A stretch of DNA of 10,141 nt, taken from contig PMGP01000176.1 in assembly GCA_003156235.1 (NCBI GenBank), positions 4,512 to 14,652 of the forward strand, in the 5' to 3' direction. Shown here piece by piece: positions 5,954-10,141 of this stretch. The notes under the pieces are model-generated. The model was not told the origin of the DNA, ran no database searches, and saw only the letters and a program-made list of their open reading frames with translations. The stretch's first letter is position 1, and every line of letters begins with the position of its first letter. Made by a program: the position numbers and the translations under genes. The stretch is from Acidobacteriaceae bacterium (lineage in GTDB: Bacteria; Acidobacteriota; Terriglobia; Terriglobales; Acidobacteriaceae).

Positions 5954-5987
5954 GCACTCGGCGTCGAGTGCGGCAGGCGTGGCCTGC
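5954..5987. repeat. Two adjacent GC-rich hairpins after nfnB
   Basis: GCACTCG-GCGT-CGAGTGC (5954-5971) is a perfect 7-bp stem with a tetraloop. GCAGGC-GTG-GCCTGC (5973-5987) follows after one base. They start 13 bases after the nfnB stop codon. There is no T-run, so this is not a standard intrinsic terminator. They may stabilise the 3' end of the nfnAB transcript or act as a weak terminator (inference). Confidence 0.5.
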
Positions 5988-5999
5988 GCGGTGGCCCTG

Positions 6000-6005
6000 T
6001 AGAAT
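6000..6005 (+). promoter_or_regulatory. Possible -10 box for the membrane-anchored protein gene
   Basis: A TAGAAT hexamer identical to those before the DUF2442 gene and nfnA. Here it lies 54 bases ahead of the GTG start, leaving a short leader that ends in a good ribosome-binding site (GGAGG 6051-6055). No clear -35 box is seen, so read-through from nfnAB is an alternative. Confidence 0.3.
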
Positions 6006-6059
6006 TTCTTGGAGCGGACTTGCGGCATCTAATGGCCAGCAAAGTCCACCGGAGGAAGC

Positions 6060-6782
6060 GTGAAGACCTGGCAAATAATGCTTATCTCGATCTTGATTAC
6101 GCTGGCCATTGGCGGCGGCTATCTGTTTTCAGTGTGGCGGCATCGTCAGGATCCCGGAGTAATCGCGCAACAAATCGCCCACCAGAGGCCGGACCTGGAC
6201 AAAGTGTCGGTAATCCGCTCCATCTTTCCCTCGCACTTTCAAGACACGCTGCAGCTGGAAGGCACAACGGTGTGGATGAAGAACGGCTACCTCATGCCCT
6301 ACTACCCCTACACGAGCGGGCATGTGGACTTCGCCAAGCGAGTGGGAGTGATTCCCGCGGCACAGAAACTGGAAGTGAAAAAGATCGTCAAGCAGGCCGT
6401 TCCCGCCAACGAGGATGACGGCATGAGTCACGGCAGCCGGCAGGCCTTTGCCGTCTTCATGCTACCGGGCGACACGACGCTCTACGCCACGCCCATCGGC
6501 GCAATTGGGGGCAGCGAGGAAGCCTACTTCTGCGATATGCTCTTCTACTACGACGATCCACACACCATCTTCGACCATTGGCCCAAAGAGGTGTGGGCGG
6601 CCGTCGATGCACATCAGGTCAAGCCGGGGATGAGCGAATTGGAGACGCGCATGGCCATCGGCCGCAAGACGCACACCAGCGGCGGCACGGAGGGCGACCG
6701 CACGGTGACCTTCGACCAAGACGGCAAGCATTGGACGATTACTTATGTAAACAACCGGGCCACGGAGATCAAGAGCGAATAG
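6060..6782 (+). CDS. Membrane-anchored protein of unknown function with a BamE/SmpA-like C-terminus
   Basis: A 240-residue protein starting at GTG with GGAGG four bases upstream. Residues 5-25 form one hydrophobic helix (IMLISILITLAIGGGYLF) followed by basic residues. This is a signal anchor with no lipobox cysteine, so most of the chain should lie outside the cytoplasmic membrane. The middle part has no motif I recognise. Residues 186-238 read QVKPGMSELETRMAIG, then VTFDQDGKHWTITYVNNRATEI. This is the GMS-helix plus beta-hairpin pattern of small BamE/SmpA-like domains, which are often protein-interaction modules in the envelope. That resemblance is by eye only. It lies 119 bases after nfnB in the same direction and is convergent with the NtrC-type gene. 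No role can be assigned. Confidence 0.75.
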   Translation: MKTWQIMLISILITLAIGGGYLFSVWRHRQDPGVIAQQIAHQRPDLDKVSVIRSIFPSHFQDTLQLEGTTVWMKNGYLMPYYPYTSGHVDFAKRVGVIPAAQKLEVKKIVKQAVPANEDDGMSHGSRQAFAVFMLPGDTTLYATPIGAIGGSEEAYFCDMLFYYDDPHTIFDHWPKEVWAAVDAHQVKPGMSELETRMAIGRKTHTSGGTEGDRTVTFDQDGKHWTITYVNNRATEIKSE

Positions 6783-6823
6783 AGATTGATTACTTTTATA
6801 TCTCTCCGCTGCGGGTGGGGTTC

Positions 6824-6844
6824 CTATTCCCTATTCCCTATTCC
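6824..6844. repeat. Heptanucleotide tandem repeat (three CTATTCC units)
   Basis: Three perfect CTATTCC copies are followed by degraded ones up to about 6868, reaching into the end of the NtrC-type gene. The array occupies the 76-base gap between two convergent genes. Short 7-bp tandem repeats between genes are known from cyanobacteria and other bacteria and arise by replication slippage. No function is evident. Confidence 0.7.
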
Positions 6845-6858
6845 ATGTTCCCTGTCTC

Positions 6859-7764
6859 TTATTCCCTGCCCTTTTTGCGTATCTCGATATTCAGCCGCTT
6901 GATCTTCTGGTTCAGCGTGGAGAGCGGGATGTGGAACTGTTCGGCAGCTTCGGTCTGGTTCCAATTGCAGCGCTCCAGCTTTTCGACGATGATGCGCCGC
7001 TCAATGTCTTCCAGGATGTTGAACAGCGTCGCATCGGGGTTGTGTTCCATCAGCGTGTCCTGAAAGCTGCGGCCGGTGATGTGGCCGGGCAGCAGATCGG
7101 AGCCGATGACCGGACCAGAGGAGAGCACCACGCTGCGTTCTATTGAATTCTCGAGTTCGCGCACATTGCCCGGCCACTCGTAATCAACCAGGGTGCGCAG
7201 GGCGTCGGCGGAGAGCTTGCGCGGAGCCAGTCCGTTCTCGTTGGCGTAGAAGTCGAGGAAGTGCTGCGCCAGCAGGGGAATGTCTTCGCGGCGCGCGCGC
7301 AGCGGCGGCAGGTCAACGCTGATGACGTTAAGGCGATAGAAAAGGTCTTCGCGGAAGCGGCCCTCGCGCACTTCCTTGCGCAGATCGACGTTGGTGGCGG
7401 CGATGATGCGCACGTCCACCTGGATCTCCTGCACGCCGCCCAGGTGCATGAAGCGGCGGTCCTGCAGCACGCGCAGAATCTTGGCCTGCGTGTCCATGCC
7501 CATGGTGGCGATCTCGTCCATGAAGAGCGTGCCGCCGTTGGCTACTTCGAAAAGGCCTTTCTTGGAGGCAATGGCCGAGGTGAAGGCGCCCTTGACGTGG
7601 CCGAAGAGATTGGACTCCAGCAACTCGCTGGGCATGGCGCCGGTGTTGATGGGAACGAAGGGCTTGTCTTTGCGCGGCGAGTTGGCGTGGATGGCCTTGG
7701 CAATCATTTCCTTGCCCGTGCCGCTCTCGCCCTGAATCAGAATCGTAGACCGGCTGGGCGCCAC
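6859..7764 (-). CDS. Sigma-54-interacting AAA+ and Fis-type HTH part of the NtrC-type regulator
   Basis: A 301-residue open frame from a GTG at the shift point. Walker A is GESGTGKE (residues 12-19) and Walker B is GGTLFMDEI (77-85). The sigma-54 contact loop reads GAFTSA (59-64) in place of the usual GAFTGA. EGRFREDLFYRL (134-145) carries the arginine fingers, and WPGNVREL (197-204) is sensor II. A C-terminal Fis-like HTH (NQTEAAEQFHIPLSTLNQKIKRL, 269-291) binds enhancer DNA. There is no ribosome-binding site before the GTG, so separate translation is unlikely. It is the C-terminal two-thirds of the frameshifted gene. If it were made alone it would lack receiver control. Confidence 0.8.
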   Translation of the reverse strand: MAPSRSTILIQGESGTGKEMIAKAIHANSPRKDKPFVPINTGAMPSELLESNLFGHVKGAFTSAIASKKGLFEVANGGTLFMDEIATMGMDTQAKILRVLQDRRFMHLGGVQEIQVDVRIIAATNVDLRKEVREGRFREDLFYRLNVISVDLPPLRARREDIPLLAQHFLDFYANENGLAPRKLSADALRTLVDYEWPGNVRELENSIERSVVLSSGPVIGSDLLPGHITGRSFQDTLMEHNPDATLFNILEDIERRIIVEKLERCNWNQTEAAEQFHIPLSTLNQKIKRLNIEIRKKGRE

Positions 7765-8311
7765 CTGCGACTACCAGGTCGAAGACCTTCAGCATGATCT
7801 CGCTCTTGCCCACGATGCTGCTGAAGTTGTAGCGCTGCTTGAGTGTGCGCTTGAGCTGCACGTTCTCTTCTTCGGCCTTGTGGCGGGCGACCGCGGAGCG
7901 AATGTCGGCCAGCAGCTTTTCATTGTCCCAGGGTTTCTGGACAAAGTTCTCCGCGCCCGCGCGGATGGCATCGACGACGTTGTCCACCGTGCCATAGGCG
8001 GTGATCATGATGATAGGCAGATCGGGATGGCGCTCTTTGATCTGAGGCAGCAGTTCCAGGCCGCTCTGGCCGGGCAGAGCCAGGTCCAGCAGCACCAGGT
8101 CAAAGCTTTCCTGATCCAGAATCCGCAGCCCCTCGACGCCGTCGGCGGCCATTTTTGTCGTGTACCCCTCCAGCTTGAGCAGCACTTCGAGCGACTCGCG
8201 GATGGCGGCCTCGTCATCGATGACCAGGATGCGGGCCAGACTGTCAACCACGCCGGAATCGCCGGCGGTGGCGGATGCGGACGTATTCAAAAGCGATTCG
8301 ACCTCAGGCAT
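7328..8311 (-). CDS. Receiver-domain part of the NtrC-type regulator, with an out-of-frame tail
   Basis: A 327-codon open frame of which only residues 1-182 are authentic. A CheY-like receiver spans about 26-140: acidic pair D32-D33, phosphoacceptor D76 in DLVLLDLALPG, switch residue T104 in MITAYG, and K126 in FVQKPW. A coiled linker (KAEEENVQLKRTLKQR) and the first AAA+ residues (SSIVGKSEIMLKVFDLVVA) follow. From residue 183 (7765 downward) the frame is shifted; the rest is an alternate-frame reading of the AAA+ region, rich in Arg and His, and should not be treated as protein. It is phosphorylated by the upstream kinase, presumably (inference from adjacency). Confidence 0.75.
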   Translation of the reverse strand: MPEVESLLNTSASATAGDSGVVDSLARILVIDDEAAIRESLEVLLKLEGYTTKMAADGVEGLRILDQESFDLVLLDLALPGQSGLELLPQIKERHPDLPIIMITAYGTVDNVVDAIRAGAENFVQKPWDNEKLLADIRSAVARHKAEEENVQLKRTLKQRYNFSSIVGKSEIMLKVFDLVVAGGAQPVYDSDSGRERHGQGNDCQGHPRQLAAQRQALRSHQHRRHAQRVAGVQSLRPRQGRLHLGHCLQERPFRSSQRRHALHGRDRHHGHGHAGQDSARAAGPPLHAPGRRAGDPGGRAHHRRHQRRSAQGSARGPLPRRPFLSP

Positions 8312-10141
8312 GAACGCTATTCCTCAACAGGGGAAATTCAAGATGGAAGGTTGTGCCGGCGCCGATGGCGCTTTCGACATGAATCTTGCCGGCGTGCTCC
8401 TGGATGATGCCGTAGGAGACGGAAAGTCCCAGGCCGGTGCCGCGGCGGTCGCCGGCCCGGGGTACATTCTTGGTGGTGAAAAACGGATCGTAGATGCGCT
8501 TCAGGTGTTCGGGAGCAATGCCCGTGCCGGAGTCGTTCACCAGCGCGGCGACGCAGTTGTCGCGACGGTTGGCCAGTGTGGCTACGCGCAGGCGGCCGCC
8601 GCCGGGCATGGCTTCTTTGGCGTTCAACAGCAGGTTAAGAAAAACCTGCTGCAGCTTGCCGGGGTTGCCGTGGATGGAGGGCAGTTCCTCGGCCAACTCC
8701 AGATCGACAATAATCTGCGCGGTCTTGAACTGGTGCTCGAGCAGTGAGAGCGTGTCGCGGATGACCTGGTTCAGGTTGGTGTCGCGGAACTCGGTGGTCG
8801 AGGTGCGAGAGAAATTCAGCAGCCCGTTGGCAATCTCGGCGGCGCGGAAGCTCTGCTGCGTAATCTTGTCGAGCACCGGACCCAGGCGGGCGTCGCCCTT
8901 CAACTGCTTGGAGAGCATCTGCGCGTACGACGAGATGACCGCCAGCGGCGTGTTGATCTCGTGGGCCACCCCGGCAGCCAGCAATCCGATGGAGCTGAGC
9001 TTGTCAGCCTGCGCCAGCTGCGTTTCCAGCGAGACGCGCTCGGTGATGTCGTCGACCAAAATGATGCGGCCCACCGAAATAAAATCCCGCGACAACAGCG
9101 GCGCGATTGCGATGTTGGCGGCGCGCTGCTCGCCTGCGCGGGTGGTCAGCGGGAACTTATAAAGGTGATGAACGCCCTGCTCGTTGCGGAAGCCCTCCAG
9201 CGCCTCGATGAACTCCACAGGGAAGACAGCACTCAGTTCCTGGCCGATAGCCTCCGCGCGGCTAAGCGCGTACATGGCCTCCATCTGCGCATTCCAGCTT
9301 TCGATGCGGTCGTCCAGGTCCAGCGCCAGGATGCCCACATTGATCGATTCGACAATGTTTTCGTTGAATTCTTTGAGCCGCTCGAATTCGCCGATTTTTT
9401 CTTCCAGCCGCGCGTAGAGGCTGGCGTTCTGCAAAGCGATGCCGATGTAGCTGGCCAGCGATTCCAGCAGTTCCACATCCTCGCTGGAAAGAAAATCGCC
9501 GCCGATGGTCCGGCCCAGACCAATGACGGCGATAGTCCGGCTGGTTGCTCCGTCCTGGACTCGACAGGGCAGATAGTAGTTCAGGTCCAGCAGTGCGGCG
9601 GTGCGTTGCTGGCCGTCGGGCAAATGCATCGCCTGCTGCGCGTTCTCCAGGAAAATGTGCGAGTGGTCCGTTGCCTGGTCAAAGTTCAGGAAACCCAGGT
9701 CCATGCCGATCTGCGCGTTGAGCGCCTCGGAGGGTAGCCCGTGGGAGGCGGCCAGATAAAGGCGCCCTGGTTCCTCTGAGTTCTGGGCCAGGAATACAGC
9801 CACGCGCGCCACCAGCAAGGTGCTCGGCAACCGCTCGACGATTGACTCCAGCAGGGCATGGAGATCGGTCTCCGAACTAAGGCCGCGGCCGAACTCCACC
9901 AGCGCCTTGCGGTAGTCGTAGCGATGGCGGTCGAAGACCTTGTCGACCCAGCCCTGAATCCGGCGCTTGAGTGGTTCAAACAGGGCCAGCGCCAGCATAA
10001 TGGCGATGCCCTCGCCCGTGTCACGGACAGACTCGGGCAGACGATAGTGGGCCAGCCCGGCTGCCGCCGCAATCACACCGAAGTAGGCTCCCAGAATCAG
10101 GCCGGTGGCCAGCGTATAAGCCACGCCGCGCTTGAAGATCA
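8304..10141 (-). CDS. Membrane histidine kinase with GAF and PAS sensor domains, 5' end beyond the window
   Basis: The frame is open to the right edge (IFKRG precedes the in-frame GTG at 10124), so more N-terminal sequence, probably membrane helices, lies outside. Counting from 10124: hydrophobic segments at 5-26 and 38-52 (LALALFEPLK), a linker helix (DRHRYDYRKALVEFGR), a GAF domain (about 88-240), and a PAS domain (about 262-360, SINVGILALDLDDRIESWN). HisKA follows with phospho-acceptor H388 in AGVAHEINTPLAVIS. The HATPase has N-box LLLNAKEAM, G1 NDSGTGIAPEH, F-box PFFTTK and G2 GTGLGLSVSYGI. All catalytic motifs are intact. The stop codon overlaps the ATG of the NtrC-type regulator (ATGCCTGA), so the pair is translationally coupled. 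The signal is unknown. The GAF domain lacks the cysteine pattern of a bilin or Fe-S sensor as far as I can see. Confidence 0.9.
   Translation of the reverse strand, partial: IFKRGVAYTLATGLILGAYFGVIAAAAGLAHYRLPESVRDTGEGIAIMLALALFEPLKRRIQGWVDKVFDRHRYDYRKALVEFGRGLSSETDLHALLESIVERLPSTLLVARVAVFLAQNSEEPGRLYLAASHGLPSEALNAQIGMDLGFLNFDQATDHSHIFLENAQQAMHLPDGQQRTAALLDLNYYLPCRVQDGATSRTIAVIGLGRTIGGDFLSSEDVELLESLASYIGIALQNASLYARLEEKIGEFERLKEFNENIVESINVGILALDLDDRIESWNAQMEAMYALSRAEAIGQELSAVFPVEFIEALEGFRNEQGVHHLYKFPLTTRAGEQRAANIAIAPLLSRDFISVGRIILVDDITERVSLETQLAQADKLSSIGLLAAGVAHEINTPLAVISSYAQMLSKQLKGDARLGPVLDKITQQSFRAAEIANGLLNFSRTSTTEFRDTNLNQVIRDTLSLLEHQFKTAQIIVDLELAEELPSIHGNPGKLQQVFLNLLLNAKEAMPGGGRLRVATLANRRDNCVAALVNDSGTGIAPEHLKRIYDPFFTTKNVPRAGDRRGTGLGLSVSYGIIQEHAGKIHVESAIGAGTTFHLEFPLLRNSVHA

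Larger units (their letters stand above)
6859..8311 (-). pseudogene. NtrC-type sigma-54 response regulator gene, interrupted by a one-base frameshift
   Basis: Read through the shift, the gene gives a 483-residue receiver/AAA+/Fis-HTH protein, the normal length and order for NtrC-class activators. Frame is lost at 7764-7765: the receiver half ends with DLVVA, and the AAA+ half resumes in another frame with VAPSRSTILIQGESGTGKE. Removing one G (a C on the plus strand) joins them exactly to the expected family sequence. Nothing else is damaged, so this is either a sequencing or assembly error or a very recent mutation. The start ATG at 8311 has GAGGAA 8-13 bases upstream and overlaps the kinase stop by 8 bp. 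With the kinase it would form a two-component system that activates sigma-54 promoters; none of its targets is identifiable here. Confidence 0.85.

Noticed and set aside
6781..6805. Terminator hairpin after the membrane-anchored protein gene (AGAGAT...ATCTCT)
   Set aside because: Only six AT-rich pairs with a 13-base loop and no T-run; too weak to call.
7755..7775. Programmed ribosomal frameshift
   Set aside because: No slippery heptamer and no clear downstream stem at the site; NtrC-type genes are not known to use one.

Overview
The window looks like chromosomal DNA of a GC-rich soil bacterium, most likely an Acidobacteriota (Terriglobia-type) species. This is inferred from recognised protein styles and from the mix of palindromic and short tandem repeats between genes. 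No rRNA, tRNA or other taxonomic marker is present, so the assignment is only moderately secure.

Layout. (1) Positions 1-152 (minus) hold the 5' end of an XRE-type HTH regulator. It is divergent from a large one-component regulator (about 516-2594, plus) with a winged-helix DNA-binding domain, a TolB-like domain and TPR repeats. The spacer between them is AT-rich and carries a 14-bp palindrome and three 11-bp iterons. The 5' end of the large gene runs through a hairpin and a 42-bp minisatellite, so its start is uncertain. (2) Positions 2629-3066 encode a DUF2442 protein. After it come a strong terminator, a lower-GC patch with a possible gene remnant, and a 129-bp MITE-like element with 16-bp terminal inverted repeats. 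(3) Positions 3627-5940 are a two-gene operon, nfnA-nfnB, encoding an NfnAB/SudAB-type flavin and iron-sulfur NADPH:ferredoxin oxidoreductase. The genes overlap by 8 bp. A TGGTCTGACCA operator-like palindrome and a TAGAAT box lie just upstream, which suggests a regulated and nearly leaderless transcript. (4) Positions 6060-6782 encode a membrane-anchored protein of unknown function. (5) Convergent to it, on the minus strand, is a two-component operon: a GAF/PAS histidine kinase (8304 to beyond 10141) followed, with the same 8-bp overlap, by an NtrC-type sigma-54 activator (6859-8311). The activator gene is interrupted by a one-base frameshift at about 7764.

The groups do not form one obvious pathway. 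They combine regulation (XRE, winged-helix/TPR, kinase/NtrC pair) with redox balancing (NfnAB). The points most worth a second look are the iteron and palindrome control region, the minisatellite inside the regulator's N-terminus, the FadR-like palindrome at the nfnAB promoter, the MITE-like element beside a gene remnant, and the clean single-base frameshift in an otherwise intact sigma-54 activator. I found no convincing new defence system, CRISPR array or full-length transposase.
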